A stretch of DNA of 64,000 nucleotides from contig NW_017386131.1 of NCBI RefSeq assembly GCF_000237925.1, forward strand, positions 1 through 64,000, written 5' to 3'. Below are positions 63,931 through 64,000 of this stretch, piece after piece (within the stretch, counting starts at the first letter, position 1; every line of letters starts with the position of its first letter). Both the position numbers and the translations under genes were made by a program. The DNA comes from Schistosoma mansoni (Eukaryota; Platyhelminthes; Trematoda; Strigeidida; Schistosomatidae). The notes beneath the pieces are model-generated. The model did no database searches. It was given only the letters and a program-made list of their open reading frames with translations, and was not told the origin of the DNA.

Positions 63931-64000
63931 AATTTTGTTTAGTTTGAAAATCATTGTATTAGTTTCTTAGATTCACTTATTATACATGCAGATTATCAGT

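Noticed and set aside
1-64000. CRISPR array or prokaryotic operons
   Set aside because: Repeats are dispersed eukaryotic elements with no regular spacers, and genes are spliced.

Overview
The window looks like nuclear DNA of a blood fluke (Schistosoma or a close relative). It is AT-rich and intron-rich, and it is packed with Sm-alpha-type SINE/satellite elements carrying a hammerhead ribozyme, Penelope-like elements and schistosome-type non-LTR retrotransposons. It is eukaryotic: there are no operons, and spliced exons with GT-AG borders are visible. The species is not resolved.

Host genes are few. (1) A small RING-H2 gene ('RING-A') lies on the minus strand. Its five exons (60264-60266 start, 41069 stop) join in phase into a 193-residue protein over 19.2 kb. 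(2) A paralogue ('RING-B') is visible on the same strand as its last two exons (17451-17632 and 16658-16705), with exactly the same lengths (182 and 48 nt) and phases as in RING-A. Its upstream exons were not found. (3) A terminal coding exon of an unrecognised gene lies on the plus strand at 8565-8708. It is followed by about 3 kb of unique, SINE-free, microsatellite-rich sequence (8709-11700) that may be a long 3' UTR.

Most of the rest is mobile DNA. Three tRNA-like SINE families each carry a hammerhead-type ribozyme directly after the pol III B-box: family A (Sm-alpha-like), family B (about 400-bp unit, CTGAGGA core) and family C (CTGATGA/CTGACGA core). In all three, stem III is a self-complementary hexamer to octamer with no real loop. 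A and B occur as head-to-tail units, and B also as head-to-head palindromic dimers. One palindrome of about 1 kb opens the window (232-1276), and another has a Penelope-like element between its arms (30152-32396).

Other repeats: a non-LTR lineage ending in TAAG repeats (L1a; longest copy 52859-54200), a second lineage (L1b; 11990-13466 and 3' ends elsewhere), two Penelope-like elements with GIY-YIG endonuclease pieces, three solo LTRs with clean 5-bp target duplications, a retroposon-like repeat D with a (TTTA)n end, repeat E (probable 5' end of L1a), and repeat F, which begins with a short palindrome. One 200-N assembly gap (25950-26149) sits inside a family A palindrome. No tRNA, rRNA or CRISPR feature was seen.
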